Source: Clostridia bacterium
Lineage (GTDB): Bacteria; Bacillota; Clostridia; Lachnospirales; Lachnospiraceae
NCBI GenBank assembly: GCA_910574255.1
Contig: CAJTAK010000011.1
Coordinates: forward strand, 103,917 to 143,070
Reading direction: 5' to 3'
DNA: 39,154 bases
Below are positions 8,543 through 17,400 of this stretch, piece after piece. The notes under the pieces were generated by a model, which saw nothing but the letters and a program-made list of their open reading frames with translations, did not search any database and was not told the DNA's origin. The stretch's first letter is position 1. Each line of letters starts with the position of its first letter. The translations under genes and the position numbers were made by a program.

Positions 8543-9385
8543 TTACTTGAATGTTCTACCGTCTCTTCTTCTTACAATTAACTTGTTAGACTGCTTGTTC
8601 TTCTTTCTTGTCTTCAGACCAAGAGCGGGCTTGCCCCACGGTGTGCTGGGACCCGGACGACCGATACCGGTCTTTCCTTCTCCACCACCATGCGGATGGT
8701 CGTTGGGGTTCATTACAGAACCGCGGACTGTCGGGCGGATACCCATATGGCGCTTGCGGCCTGCCTTACCGATGTTAATCAGGTTATGCTCCGCATTTCC
8801 TACAACACCGATGGTTGCGCGGCAGTTTAAGGGAACCATTCTCATCTCGCCGGAGGGAAGACGTAGGGTTGCGTACTTTCCTTCCTTTGCCATAAGCTGT
8901 GCGCTGTTTCCTGCTGAACGAACCATCTGGCCGCCCTTGCCGGGATGAAGCTCAATATTATGAATCTGGGTACCTACGGGAATCTCGGATAAGGGCAGGC
9001 AGTTGCCGATTCTCACCTCTGCCTCCGGCCCGTTCATAACCTTCATGCCATCCTTTAAGCCCTGGGGTGCAAGGATGTATGCTTTCTCACCGTCTGCATA
9101 GCAGATAAGAGCAATGTTAGCCGAACGGTTGGGATCGTACTCGATTCCGATAACAGTTGCCGGAACTCCGTCTTTTCTTCTCTTGAAATCAATAATTCTA
9201 TATTTTCTTCTGGAACCGCCTCCGCGGTGTCTTACTGTGATCTTACCCTGATTGTTACGACCTGCGTTCTTGTTCAGAGAAACAAGCAGCGCCTTTTCCG
9301 GTTCTGTCTTGGTGATCTCTGAGAAATCAGAACCTGTCATATGTCTTCTGGAAGGTGTATATGGGTTATAGGTTTTAATTCCCAT
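8543..9385 (-). CDS. rplB: 50S ribosomal protein L2
   Basis: The 280-aa L2 is one of the most conserved ribosomal proteins, required for subunit association and peptidyl transferase activity. It begins [20 protein letters not shown]. The RNA-binding domain contains [20 protein letters not shown] at about 38-57. The C-terminal loop carries [18 protein letters not shown] near residue 220, including the conserved histidine. Length is normal. About 90 bases without a visible gene separate it from rplW. Confidence 0.98.
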   Translation of the reverse strand: MGIKTYNPYTPSRRHMTGSDFSEITKTEPEKALLVSLNKNAGRNNQGKITVRHRGGGSRRKYRIIDFKRRKDGVPATVIGIEYDPNRSANIALICYADGEKAYILAPQGLKDGMKVMNGPEAEVRIGNCLPLSEIPVGTQIHNIELHPGKGGQMVRSAGNSAQLMAKEGKYATLRLPSGEMRMVPLNCRATIGVVGNAEHNLINIGKAGRKRHMGIRPTVRGSVMNPNDHPHGGGEGKTGIGRPGPSTPWGKPALGLKTRKKNKQSNKLIVRRRDGRTFK

Positions 9386-9477
9386 TACAGTTCACTCCTT
9401 TCGTTTCTGCTTTACTATTTGTTATCAGGCTTTTTTGCCTATATTACCAGGACTTTAGGAAGCACTTCGCCAAATGC

Positions 9478-9777
9478 TTACAGCCCCTCGAAAATCTCGA
9501 TATCTGCGCTTTCTGCAGTCAGCTGCACGATAGCTTTCTTACTCTTAGCGGTCTTGCCCATTACCATGCCCCGTCTCTTCTTCTTTCCGTCCAGGTTCAT
9601 GGTGTTGACACCCTTTACCTTGGTTCCGGCAAACATCTTCTCAACGGCTTCCTTTACCTGAGACTTTGTTGCTTCCGGATGAACCAGGAAAGTATATTTC
9701 TTTTCGCCCATAGCAGCCATACTCTTCTCAGTGATGATTGGCTTCTGGATCACATCATAATACTTCAGATCTGCCAT
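9478..9777 (-). CDS. rplW: 50S ribosomal protein L23
   Basis: The 99-aa L23 sits at the exit of the peptide tunnel and is the docking site for trigger factor and SRP. It begins [20 protein letters not shown] and contains [20 protein letters not shown] at about 27-46 and the extended basic loop [20 protein letters not shown]. Length is normal. Its ATG overlaps the rplD stop codon by one base. Confidence 0.97.
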   Translation of the reverse strand: MADLKYYDVIQKPIITEKSMAAMGEKKYTFLVHPEATKSQVKEAVEKMFAGTKVKGVNTMNLDGKKKRRGMVMGKTAKSKKAIVQLTAESADIEIFEGL

Positions 9778-10397
9778 TATGCGTACACCTCCTCGATTGT
9801 TGCTACTGCGTCCTTGGTTACGATAACCGTGTTGTACTTCAGAATATCAAATACATTGATGGTATTGGTCAGAGCCGTCTTCACATCCGGAATATTTCTT
9901 GCGGACAATACCACGTTCTTATCATTGTCATTCAGCACTACCAAAGCCTTTGAGGTCTTCAAGTTATCCAGAACGTTCTTAAAGTTCTTTGTCTTAATCT
10001 CGTCAAATTTCAGCTCGTCTACTACAATGAGCTTCTTCTCCTGAACTCTGGAGGTGAGTGCAGACTTAAGTGCCAGTCTCTTCTCTTTCTTGTTCAGACG
10101 AATGGTGTAGTCTCTCGGTGTGGGAGCGAATACCACTCCGCCGCCCGTCCACTGGGGAGCTCTCGTTGAACCCTGTCTTGCATGACCGGTTCCTTTCTGT
10201 CTCCAGGGCTTTCTTCCGCCGCCGGAAACTTCGGAGCGGGTCTTTGCTTTCTGCGTTCCCTGACGCTTATTTGCAAGCTGAGCCACAACAGCCATGTGTA
10301 CCAGGTGCTCGTTTACTTCCACACCGAATACAGCATCGTTTAAGTCCATTGTGCCAACTTCCTTACCTTCCATATTATAAACAGATACTGTTGCCAT
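9777..10397 (-). CDS. rplD: 50S ribosomal protein L4
   Basis: The 206-aa L4 lines the exit tunnel and, in E. coli, also represses its own S10 operon. The extended loop is visible as [20 protein letters not shown] at about 62-81, followed by [15 protein letters not shown]. The C-terminal domain has [20 protein letters not shown] and ends IEEVYA. Length is normal. If L4-dependent control exists here, the roughly 350-nt leader upstream of rpsJ is the place to look. Confidence 0.98.
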   Translation of the reverse strand: MATVSVYNMEGKEVGTMDLNDAVFGVEVNEHLVHMAVVAQLANKRQGTQKAKTRSEVSGGGRKPWRQKGTGHARQGSTRAPQWTGGGVVFAPTPRDYTIRLNKKEKRLALKSALTSRVQEKKLIVVDELKFDEIKTKNFKNVLDNLKTSKALVVLNDNDKNVVLSARNIPDVKTALTNTINVFDILKYNTVIVTKDAVATIEEVYA

Positions 10398-10423
10398 CTG
10401 TAAGTCCTCCTTTCCGCAAAAGA

Positions 10424-11059
10424 TTATTTGCTAACCTTTACTGTCTCTTTAATTGTAACTAAAGATTTCTTAGGTCCCGGAACTGCTCCCTTAACCAGCA
10501 GCAGATTGTTCTCTGCATCTACCCGAACGACTTCAAGGTTCTGAATCGTAACTCTCTTGTGGCCCATCTGTCCGGGCATTCCTTTTCCCTTGAATACCTT
10601 GCTGGGGTCGGAACATGCGCCATTGGAACCCTGATGACGATGGAACTTGGAACCATGAGTCATAGGTCCTCTGTGCTGTCCATGTCTCTTGATAGCACCC
10701 TGGAAGCCCTTACCTTTGGAAATGGCAGTTGCATCAACCTTGTCGCCAGCCTCAAAGATATCAGCCTTAATCTCCTGTGCCAGAGTGTAGCTCTCAGCAT
10801 CCTCAAGCTTCAGCTCTCTCACATATCTTTTATAAGAAACGCCGGCTTTCTCAAAGTGTCCCTTTAAAGGCTTGTTCACCAGCTTCTCTCTCTTGTCAAC
10901 GAATCCCACCTGAACAGCACTGTAGCCGTCATTCTCTTTCGTCTTAACCTGTGTTACCACGCAGGGTCCTGCCTGAAGCACGGTAACAGGTGTCAGCACG
11001 CCGTCTTCGCTGAAAATCTGTGTCATTCCAACTTTGGTTGCCAAAATTGCTTTCTTCAT
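10424..11059 (-). CDS. rplC: 50S ribosomal protein L3
   Basis: The 211-aa L3 is an early assembly protein whose long finger reaches toward the peptidyl transferase centre. It begins [20 protein letters not shown]. The finger region reads [20 protein letters not shown] at about 113-132, followed by [20 protein letters not shown] and [20 protein letters not shown]. Length is normal. The 107-bp spacer toward rpsJ contains a nested inverted repeat. Confidence 0.98.
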   Translation of the reverse strand: MKKAILATKVGMTQIFSEDGVLTPVTVLQAGPCVVTQVKTKENDGYSAVQVGFVDKREKLVNKPLKGHFEKAGVSYKRYVRELKLEDAESYTLAQEIKADIFEAGDKVDATAISKGKGFQGAIKRHGQHRGPMTHGSKFHRHQGSNGACSDPSKVFKGKGMPGQMGHKRVTIQNLEVVRVDAENNLLLVKGAVPGPKKSLVTIKETVKVSK

Positions 11060-11084
11060 TTCTTTTCCTCCTTATTTCTCTACA

Positions 11085-11154
11085 GCGGAACGTTTATGCA
11101 CCTTTCAGGTATCCCTCTATGCCAGAAAGCAGGCAAACAGAGGAAACGTTCATT
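11085..11154. repeat. Nested inverted repeat between rpsJ and rplC
   Basis: GAACGTTT near 11088-11095 pairs with AAACGTTC near 11144-11151. Inside it, CCTCTATGCC near 11116 can pair with GGCA and AGAGG further on. The whole spacer would fold into one branched hairpin in the mRNA. It contains no open frame and may be an mRNA processing or stability element. Confidence 0.5.
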
Positions 11155-11166
11155 CTAGCTGAAGGA

Positions 11167-11484
11167 TTATTTACTTTTCATTTTGATGTCGATGTACACG
11201 CCTGCAGGCATCTCCAGTCTGGACAGCGCATCAACTGTCTTCTGGGTTGGTGTAATGATATCAATGAGTCTCTTGTGAGTCCTCTGCTCGAACTGCTCTC
11301 TGGAGTCTTTGTACTTGTGTACCGCCCGCAGAATGGTAACCACCTCTTTCTTAGTGGGAAGGGGTACCGGTCCGCTTACCTGTGCTCCGTTCTTTTTTAC
11401 AGTTTCGATGATTTTCTTTGCGGATGCATCCACCAGCTGATGGTCATACGCTTTCAATGTGATTCTCATTACCTGAGTTGCCAT
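11167..11484 (-). CDS. rpsJ: 30S ribosomal protein S10 (NusE)
   Basis: The 105-aa S10 is a head protein of the small subunit and, as NusE, binds NusB in transcription antitermination. The start [40 protein letters not shown] at about 37-56 and [20 protein letters not shown] are diagnostic. It is the first gene of the S10-spc operon. Its ribosome binding site GGAGG lies 11 bases upstream of the ATG, a rather long spacing. Transcription most likely starts near 11830. Confidence 0.98.
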   Translation of the reverse strand: MATQVMRITLKAYDHQLVDASAKKIIETVKKNGAQVSGPVPLPTKKEVVTILRAVHKYKDSREQFEQRTHKRLIDIITPTQKTVDALSRLEMPAGVYIDIKMKSK

Positions 11485-11830
11485 AAAAAAAGTCGCCTCC
11501 TTTTCGTACTTTTAAGACCAGTACGACAAGCGGTGACTGTACACTCTCCCGTGTGTATCCTGCTTTGAAAAACAAAAAGATTCACACGTTGTTTCCACTT
11601 TTCTGCCATGCTTTTTGGCATCCATGCATATACCCCAGGGTACCTTCTCGCCTTGATGGCTCATCTTGCCCGAAGGGTATTTCCACGTTTTATCGATGCC
11701 TTCGCTCCGGCGTGGACAGTTAATTTGTACAGTGACTTGTCGCCAGTTTCCTAACTTGACATTCGCTCCACGGAAAACCTGCCACTTTCGGGCAACAACC
11801 TCACGCTTCACAGCTATCAATGTCACAACA
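11485..11830 (-). promoter_or_regulatory. Long 5' leader of the S10 operon
   Basis: About 345 nt separate the predicted transcription start from rpsJ. The leader has several potential hairpins, among them a CCCTTCGGG-type tetraloop stem (complement of 11671-11683). One reading frame is open over most of it (11512-11826, 104 codons) and contains CPRRSEGIDK, WKYPSGKMSHQGEKVPWG and MDAKKHGRKVETTCESF, but no ribosome binding site I can recognise precedes it. It may be a structured autoregulatory leader whose conservation mimics coding, or an inserted repeat. No classical terminator is visible. Confidence 0.55.
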
Positions 11831-11836
11831 TTTGTG

Positions 11837-11865
11837 ATTATACAGGAACTTCAAGGGAAATGCAA
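11837..11865 (-). promoter_or_regulatory. Promoter of the S10-spc operon
   Basis: On the minus strand TTGCAT (complement of 11860-11865) and a consensus TATAAT (complement of 11837-11842) are separated by exactly 17 bases. Predicted start of transcription is about 11830. No other sigma-A type promoter of this quality lies between it and rpsJ. The -10 box is perfect and the -35 box matches four of six bases. Confidence 0.85.
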
Positions 11866-11955
11866 GGGATTTCAGAAAAAAGTGCAGAAAAATTTCTCAC
11901 AAATTGCATAAATTTCCCCACACTTTTTTGTGCATTTTGTCTACATCAAATTCCA

Positions 11956-12777
11956 TCAGGAGTTTAATTCCCATTCCACCCTCCGCCTATAGCTTTTGTA
12001 CTCATCCACAATCACATTTATTATCAGGCGTTCCATAAAAATTTGATTCTGAACTACCGAAGTAAAAGAAAACAGTACGGGATAATCAATATAAGGTTCC
12101 CGAAGCGCCGCTTTATTCGAGGTAATCAGAGCCTTTTTTGCCTTTGTCTTTCCCACAAAGCTCCTGGAGCTGTTGGTCGTTTTCATTCCGTTCTTATAAA
12201 TGTACTGACCCGTATTGGAAAAAATCACAACCAATGTATCCGCATCCGCCTTTTTCAAATACTCTTCCTGACGAATATCATGGATACGTGTCTCCACCGT
12301 CTTGCGCAGCTCCGCCATCTGATATACAAAGTCCATGGCAACCGTCTCGGAATACACCATTCCAAAGGCCGCAACCCTTGGAGCCTCATAAATAGCCTTG
12401 ACCAATCTGCGTACCTGCTGCAGATCAATACCGGACATAAATTCCTCCACATCCTTGGAAAGAAGCTTCAGAAAATTATCCATACGATATTTCTCAATAT
12501 ATTTCTCCATTTCAAGTCCCGCATTCCCCGTATAGAGGGAGTCCTCCTTCTCACGGACCGCATTTTCACGAAAATCCTTGTAATTCTCAAATCCCAAGTT
12601 TTTCACAAACTTTGAGAGTGTTGATTTGGACACGTTGCATTTTGCCGCCACCTGATCGATGGACAATTGTTCCAAATCCGCAACAATCTCCAAAAGCTTT
12701 CTGCAGATATGCATCGTTGCGGAATCATACTGGGAATCATTCAGCAAATTCGTCAGCCGATAAACAACAATATACAT
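11956..12777 (-). CDS. MurR/RpiR-family transcriptional regulator
   Basis: This is a sugar-phosphate-responsive DNA-binding protein of about 273 aa. The N-terminal HTH spans about residues 1-75 (SIDQVAAKCNVSKSTLSKFV is the recognition region). The C-terminal half resembles a SIS sugar-phosphate domain (APRVAAFGMVYSETVAMDFV and DTLVVIFSNTGQYI). I prefer the ATG at 12777 because GGGGGA lies just upstream; an ATG four codons earlier has no such site. It is the last gene after the PTS-SIS-CutC operon and is therefore the likely regulator of that operon, sensing the sugar phosphate it delivers (inference). Confidence 0.85.
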   Translation of the reverse strand: MYIVVYRLTNLLNDSQYDSATMHICRKLLEIVADLEQLSIDQVAAKCNVSKSTLSKFVKNLGFENYKDFRENAVREKEDSLYTGNAGLEMEKYIEKYRMDNFLKLLSKDVEEFMSGIDLQQVRRLVKAIYEAPRVAAFGMVYSETVAMDFVYQMAELRKTVETRIHDIRQEEYLKKADADTLVVIFSNTGQYIYKNGMKTTNSSRSFVGKTKAKKALITSNKAALREPYIDYPVLFSFTSVVQNQIFMERLIINVIVDEYKSYRRRVEWELNS

Positions 12778-12845
12778 AAAATCCCCCATTATAATATTTT
12801 GTAGGTCTCTTTATCGAAGCGTAAGCCCGTAAATATAATAGTACA

Positions 12846-12880
12846 GCGAATATTAAGCTTCCCTGTTACTTAATATTCGC
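12846..12880. promoter_or_regulatory. 12-bp inverted repeat between cutC and the RpiR gene
   Basis: GCGAATATTAAG (12846-12857) and CTTAATATTCGC (12869-12880) are exact reverse complements with an 11-base loop. There is no T run in the leftward direction, so it is a weak terminator candidate. As a DNA palindrome immediately upstream of the regulator gene it could instead be an RpiR operator. Confidence 0.5.
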
Positions 12881-12895
12881 CGCATGTATGATACT

Positions 12896-13651
12896 TTAAT
12901 GTTGTGTAAGCTCTTTTAACGCATCAACCGCAGCGGCCACCTTTTCACCGTCAGTCCGCCAGAGTGCAAATTCGTCCTGTCCCGGCTGTCCCATACTGGC
13001 ACCGTCTCTGCGGTATTTCATAGCGCTGTCCACCCTGCGCTTTCCTGACATATGATAGGAGGTAATTTCCGTCACAGGCAGCAGCTTTCGTATCACGTCT
13101 TCTCCGATACCGCCCCCGGCCAAAATCTGAATTCTTCCGGCACTTTTCTTCTGAAGCTTTGCCAAAATCTCACGGCCCTCCCAGGCCACAACCTCCTGTC
13201 CGCCGGTCAGAATCGTCTTCATCCCAAGAGAAACCGCTTCCTCCAAGGCTTCAAACGGATCCTTGCATATATCAAAAGCTCTGTGAAGCGCCACATCCAT
13301 ATGGCCTGCAAGGGAAACAAGCTCCCTCATCCGCTCCACATCCAAAGCTCCATCCGGGCGCAACATGCCAATTACAACGCCATCCGCTCCCAGTTCCCTA
13401 TACAACTCTACTTCTTCTTTGAGCTGTTCAAATTCATAATCATTATAGCAGTAATCGCCATAACGCGGGCGGAGCAGTACACGGACTTCCAAATCCGTGT
13501 ACTTCTTCACCAGGCGAAACAGCGCCCTTCCTGGTGATACACCCCCAATCACCAGATTACCACACAGTTCTATTCTATCCGCACCGCCCTTTTGCGCTTC
13601 CAGTGCCGATTCCACACTATCCGCACAAACTTCCAGACAATAAGGTTTCAT
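12896..13651 (-). CDS. cutC: CutC-family TIM-barrel protein
   Basis: The 251-aa protein belongs to the CutC family, named for copper tolerance in E. coli although its chemistry is not established. Conserved blocks are EVCADSVESALEAQKGGADR at about 7-26, IELCGNL, VRVLLRPRYGDYCYN, ALHRAFDI, ILTGGQ, QILAGGGI and SYHMSG. Length is normal. No copper-binding cysteine cluster or metal transporter is nearby. Instead it is 19 bases downstream of a SIS-domain gene in a PTS operon, which suggests a role in sugar metabolism here. Confidence 0.9.
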   Translation of the reverse strand: MKPYCLEVCADSVESALEAQKGGADRIELCGNLVIGGVSPGRALFRLVKKYTDLEVRVLLRPRYGDYCYNDYEFEQLKEEVELYRELGADGVVIGMLRPDGALDVERMRELVSLAGHMDVALHRAFDICKDPFEALEEAVSLGMKTILTGGQEVVAWEGREILAKLQKKSAGRIQILAGGGIGEDVIRKLLPVTEITSYHMSGKRRVDSAMKYRRDGASMGQPGQDEFALWRTDGEKVAAAVDALKELTQH

Positions 13652-13670
13652 ATTCTTCTGCTCCTAATTC

Positions 13671-14375
13671 CTATAAATGCCAGATTCTGGACGCATATTT
13701 TGCTTCCAGCACAGCGTTGAATTCCCGTCCGCCGTCAATGTTGGCGCTCTTGTATACCGGAGGCTCATAGCCCTTCTCCAGCATATCCTTCAGAGCTTCA
13801 TAGATCGTCTGCTGCAGAAGCAGGCAGGTGCTGAAGGAAGAGGTTCCGCAAACCTTGCTGTCCAGGCCCTCCAGTTCCAACGCTGCATCGCCAAACTGGG
13901 ATTGATTATCCAATACCACATCCGCAAACTCATACAGAAGCTTTCCGGAAGAGTGGCGGGAAGTAGAACTCTTGGATACTTCCAATGCAGTTACAACAAT
14001 CAGCTTGACGCCTTTTTCCTTAATAATCTGTGCCATCTCAATGGACATGGGATTTCTGCCTGAGTTGGAAATCAAAATCACCACATCATTAGGCTGAATA
14101 TCAATGGTACGCATAAGGAAGGGAGCATTGCCCTCCACGCTTTCGAACATACCCTCCGCCTTGTCACGAATCACTTTACTCGGAATCAAACCACCTGCAC
14201 GACCGCATACCTCAATGGCGCCTGCATAGGAATGTCCGCTTCCAAATGCCTGAATAATACCGCCGCTGCGGATCGCTTCCGAAATCAGCATAGCCGCCGC
14301 ATGAATATTCTCCTGCTGGGTATCCTCCAGCTTTTTCATAATCTCACGAGCTTTTTCAAAATACTCAAATGCCAT
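13671..14375 (-). CDS. SIS-domain protein (UPF0309-like), probable phosphosugar-binding
   Basis: This is a roughly 234-aa protein with a single SIS domain. The phosphate-binding turn is visible as [20 protein letters not shown] at about 37-56, and the second SIS signature as [20 protein letters not shown] at about 97-116. SIS proteins bind or isomerise phosphosugars; the nearest described relatives are UPF0309 proteins, whose substrate is unknown. I prefer the second ATG (14375), since GGAAGG abuts the first one with no spacing. Its position directly after the PTS permease genes suggests it handles the imported sugar phosphate, perhaps an amino sugar or sugar acid derivative. Confidence 0.85.
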   Translation of the reverse strand: MAFEYFEKAREIMKKLEDTQQENIHAAAMLISEAIRSGGIIQAFGSGHSYAGAIEVCGRAGGLIPSKVIRDKAEGMFESVEGNAPFLMRTIDIQPNDVVILISNSGRNPMSIEMAQIIKEKGVKLIVVTALEVSKSSTSRHSSGKLLYEFADVVLDNQSQFGDAALELEGLDSKVCGTSSFSTCLLLQQTIYEALKDMLEKGYEPPVYKSANIDGGREFNAVLEAKYASRIWHL

Positions 14376-14400
14376 AATTTTAGTCATCCTTCCTAATCAC

Positions 14401-14447
14401 GGTGTCGGAAAATCCCCATAGGAGGCTGCGGGGAATTTCCCGGCACC
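14401..14447. other. Intercistronic hairpin in the PTS operon
   Basis: GGTGTCGGAAAATCCCC (14401-14417) pairs with GGGGAATTTCCCGGCACC (14430-14447) with two mismatches and one unpaired base. It falls between the IID gene and the SIS gene. There is no T run after it in the leftward direction. It is therefore better read as an mRNA stability or processing hairpin that could set the ratio of transporter to downstream gene expression. Confidence 0.55.
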
Positions 14448-14495
14448 ATTTATTCATTTTTTGCTTTTGATATTTTATTTTTTACTTATTCTTAT

Positions 14496-15308
14496 TTATG
14501 CCAGGAATCCAATTGCATATAGTATGATGGACAGAACCATTACAATCAAAATTGCCTTTGTTGATGTCATGTTTTTCTTGCCAAGCAGCGTGTACACACC
14601 CGCTACCAAAAGTACCGGAAGCAGCTTGGGCATAATCTGATCCAAAACATCCTGGCCCGCAACCGTAACCTCTCCGGATACAAAGCTTGCGGCTACATTT
14701 ACTCGAATTACCGAAGCTATCAATGCACCTACTACTGTGATACCAAGAAGGGTGGCTGCCTGAGTAATGGCATTCAGTCTGTCTCTGGTAGAGGTAACCA
14801 TCTTCATACCCTGCTTATAGCTCAAACCTACGGTAAAATAACGGCCGACCATAAGAAGCGCCTGTACAATCATCCACAGTACAACGCCGGTGGGATTGCC
14901 GTTCACACCCATGTAAGCAGCAATGGAACCGAAAATCGTTCCGATCAGCACACCTACAATGGTATCGCCAACGCCTGCAAAAGGCCCCATCAAACCTGTC
15001 TTAATACCATTTACGGCTTCTTTTCCTTTAATTCCCTCAGACTCCTCAGTAGCCATATCAATGCCAAGAATAAAGCCGCCCATATGAGGAGTGGTATTGA
15101 AGAACTGGAGATGATTGTGCATCATTTCCTTGAGTTCATCTTCTTTTGTATATAATTTTCTCAAAACCGGCAGCATCGCATAGAAATAACCGGGAGCCAT
15201 CATTTTCTCATAGTTCCAGGTAATCTGAGATGCCATAATCCACCGCCAGCTAACCTTCTTAATATCTTCATCCGTAATCACTTGTTGATTAATCTTCAAA
15301 TTCTCCAT
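14496..15308 (-). CDS. PTS system mannose/fructose/sorbose-family IID component
   Basis: This 270-aa membrane component works with IIC as the sugar channel of a mannose-class phosphotransferase system. Family features include VSWRWIMASQITWNYEKMMA at about 19-38, HNHLQFFNTTPHMGGFILGI at about 64-83, KTGLMGPFAGVGDTIVG, and hydrophobic segments at the C-terminus. Length is normal. It overlaps the end of the IIC gene by 20 bases, implying translational coupling. The sugar cannot be deduced from sequence. Confidence 0.95.
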   Translation of the reverse strand: MENLKINQQVITDEDIKKVSWRWIMASQITWNYEKMMAPGYFYAMLPVLRKLYTKEDELKEMMHNHLQFFNTTPHMGGFILGIDMATEESEGIKGKEAVNGIKTGLMGPFAGVGDTIVGVLIGTIFGSIAAYMGVNGNPTGVVLWMIVQALLMVGRYFTVGLSYKQGMKMVTSTRDRLNAITQAATLLGITVVGALIASVIRVNVAASFVSGEVTVAGQDVLDQIMPKLLPVLLVAGVYTLLGKKNMTSTKAILIVMVLSIILYAIGFLA

Positions 15309-16092
15309 CTACCAAGTCCTCCTGACCACTATTTCCATTAACAGCTACTACATTCTGATTCTGTGCTCCATACTGCCTGAAAGAAATAATTGCTAACGCA
15401 AGACCAATAATTGCAACACCTACCATGGGAACTGCCAGATATGCAGCCAGGAAGAAACCAATCATCAGATAAGCAATGTAATCCTTTGTGGGCAGGTAAC
15501 GCAGCAGGATTGCAATACCTACCGCAGGAAGCAGACCGCCGGCTACGGACAGGCCGCCCATCAGCCAGTCGGGTAAATACTTAATAATCAAGTCTACCAG
15601 ATCACTTCCGAAAATCAGCATCAGGAATACCGGAATAGCTCTGGAAAGTCCCCAGGGAAGCGCTCCCATCCAGGTATTGCGTGCAATGGCTTTGAAATCT
15701 AATTTGTCAACGGCCTTTTCAATGCGGTTCTGAAAGAACACATTGCTGAAACGGGCAAGAATATCAAGCTGCACCATCAGAAGTCCTACCGGTACTGCCA
15801 GGGCAATACCGAACTCCGCACCCTGACCGGATGTAATTGCAAACACCGTACCTACAATGGAACCCGTCATATAGTCCGGTATGGAAGCTCCGCCGTATGT
15901 ACCGATGCCCAGCATCAGAAGCTGCAAGGTTGCGCCTACCACAAGGCCCGTGGTCATGTCACCCATAATAATGCCGGCGATTGTACCGATTATAACCGGC
16001 TGTCCTGCGCAGATATTGGTCATCAGGTTCTCACAGATGCCAAAGAACGCAAGAAATGTTAATAAAAGAATCTGCCAAAATTGTATTTGCAT
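15289..16092 (-). CDS. PTS system mannose/fructose/sorbose-family IIC component
   Basis: This 267-aa integral membrane protein has about seven to eight hydrophobic segments. Recognisable mannose-family IIC blocks are GQPVIIGTIAGIIMGDMTTG at about 30-49, LQLLMLGIGTYGGASIPDYM at about 57-76, and TWMGALPWGLSRAIPVF. The C-terminal tail is polar and acidic (NGNSGQEDLVDGEFED). It forms the translocation unit together with IID. It is 14 bases downstream of the IIAB gene with an AGGAGG site. Confidence 0.95.
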   Translation of the reverse strand: MQIQFWQILLLTFLAFFGICENLMTNICAGQPVIIGTIAGIIMGDMTTGLVVGATLQLLMLGIGTYGGASIPDYMTGSIVGTVFAITSGQGAEFGIALAVPVGLLMVQLDILARFSNVFFQNRIEKAVDKLDFKAIARNTWMGALPWGLSRAIPVFLMLIFGSDLVDLIIKYLPDWLMGGLSVAGGLLPAVGIAILLRYLPTKDYIAYLMIGFFLAAYLAVPMVGVAIIGLALAIISFRQYGAQNQNVVAVNGNSGQEDLVDGEFED

Positions 16093-16106
16093 ACTGTAAA
16101 TCCTCC

Positions 16107-17009
16107 TTAATTAATGAAATCTTTAAATTTCTTTTTCTCATCATTGGGAATCATCTGAGCATAAACAGGAATGCCTTTCTCCTCAATGGACAGAATCTTC
16201 TTCTTTTCCTCAGGCGTACAGTATACGGACTTCTTAACCGTCTCACGCCCTTCCTTCTTTCCCATGTTCCCAATATTTACTTCTTTCAGCTTTACCCCGT
16301 TCTCAATCATCTGCAGAATAGTCTCCGGTTTATTTACAACAACGAACACTCTCTGCCCCGTATAATTTCCGGCATTCAGCTTTTTGCAGGCATTGTCAAC
16401 CGTCAGAATGCTCAGCTTGATGCCTACCGGAACCGTTGCTTTCAAAGCCTCACGGCCTATAGCATCCTGCACGATCTCATCGCCAACCACCATAATACGG
16501 GTGATGTTCAAAGAGCGTGACCAGAATGTGGCGACCTGACCATGGATCAGTCTCTCATCCAGACGAAGATGTACAATTCCATTCTTTTCCGCAACCGCTG
16601 CGGGTTCTGTCGAGGCCGGCGCTTTTGCTTCCTCCGCCGTCTCCCCGCCTCCCTGGATTACTACGGATTCCTGTGCAGCCTTCACTGCCTCCCTCAAGGA
16701 ATCTCCTGTGTTCAGAGCAATCAACATACCCAGATTCATTCCTGCCACCAGTGCAAGCTTTGGATAATCGCAGATCACAGGAGCTGCCGCATTGTAAGGC
16801 GTACCGCCCAGCAGATCCGTGATAATGCCGCCGCATTCATCCGCCCCATCCTTATTAAGAATGTCACGATAGGCTTGTTCCACCGCTTCCTTTGTCATAT
16901 CATCCGTAAACGAAACAACCCGGAACAATGGCGCATCTCCTGTAATCATTTCACAGCTGGCCTTACATGCTGCCGCATACTGGCCATGTGAAGAAATAAT
17001 GTAATACAT
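16107..17009 (-). CDS. PTS system mannose-family IIAB fusion
   Basis: This is a cytoplasmic phosphotransfer protein of 300 aa. The IIA domain (1-105) starts MYYIISSHGQYA, with His8 as the phosphorylation site accepting phosphate from HPr, and contains ITDLLGGTPYNAA. A linker rich in Ala, Glu and Pro (about 120-140) leads to the IIB domain. There LRLDERLIHGQVATFWSR carries phospho-His156, which passes phosphate to the sugar. I chose the ATG at 17009 because GGAGGG lies a few bases upstream and the next residues fit the family; a 13-codon longer reading has no ribosome binding site. It is the first gene of the operon. Confidence 0.95.
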   Translation of the reverse strand: MYYIISSHGQYAAACKASCEMITGDAPLFRVVSFTDDMTKEAVEQAYRDILNKDGADECGGIITDLLGGTPYNAAAPVICDYPKLALVAGMNLGMLIALNTGDSLREAVKAAQESVVIQGGGETAEEAKAPASTEPAAVAEKNGIVHLRLDERLIHGQVATFWSRSLNITRIMVVGDEIVQDAIGREALKATVPVGIKLSILTVDNACKKLNAGNYTGQRVFVVVNKPETILQMIENGVKLKEVNIGNMGKKEGRETVKKSVYCTPEEKKKILSIEEKGIPVYAQMIPNDEKKKFKDFIN

Positions 17010-17075
17010 GCACTTCCCTCCTTTTCCAGACTTTTCCCCAACCTTCATAGGCTAAAAGTCTTAATGCATGGAGAT

Positions 17076-17081
17076 ATTATA
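17076..17081 (-). promoter_or_regulatory. Possible -10 box of the PTS operon
   Basis: A consensus TATAAT on the minus strand lies about 67 bases upstream of the IIAB start codon. No good -35 box is present at 16-18 bases, so activation or derepression by a regulator would be expected. The remaining 17082-17290 stretch is AT-rich. I see no gene in it, and no sigma-54 type -24/-12 element. Confidence 0.4.
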
Positions 17082-17295
17082 CATGTAATTGCAAAATTAA
17101 TAAGGAAATTTCGATTTTTGGAAACTTTTTTTGTATATTTCATCATCAATAGAGAAATAATGCAATTTATCATTTATACAAAACAGACAACCTCAAGTAC
17201 CGCAACAGTAAACTGTATTTTTTTACCTGTCAAAACCCTTTTCAAAATTATTCACATTTGTTAAAGTACGCTTTCAGACGCATATTCTTCCCATT

Positions 17296-17335
17296 AAAAA
17301 AGCGGAGTCTTTCTCTTATCCGAATGACTCCGCCT
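17296..17335 (-). terminator. Terminator of the putP-like gene
   Basis: Reading leftward, GCGGAGTC (complement of 17326-17333) and GACTCCGC (complement of 17302-17309) form an 8-bp GC-rich stem, followed by TTTTTTAATGGG. It lies about 70 bases downstream of the symporter stop codon and separates that gene from the PTS operon. Confidence 0.9.
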
Positions 17336-17400
17336 TACTATAACACTTATTTTTGCTTCCAGCCCGTTAGAAGCTTTTCCATCTACAGCTGCTTTCTTTT

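Noticed and set aside
11485..11955. tRNA or rRNA gene near the S10 promoter
   Set aside because: No cloverleaf with a TTCRANY loop or conserved rRNA segment could be recognised here, nor elsewhere in the window.
17010..17300. Sigma-54 promoter for the mannose-class PTS
   Set aside because: Such PTS operons are often LevR/sigma-54 controlled, but I see no GG-N10-GC element and the local regulator is of the RpiR type.
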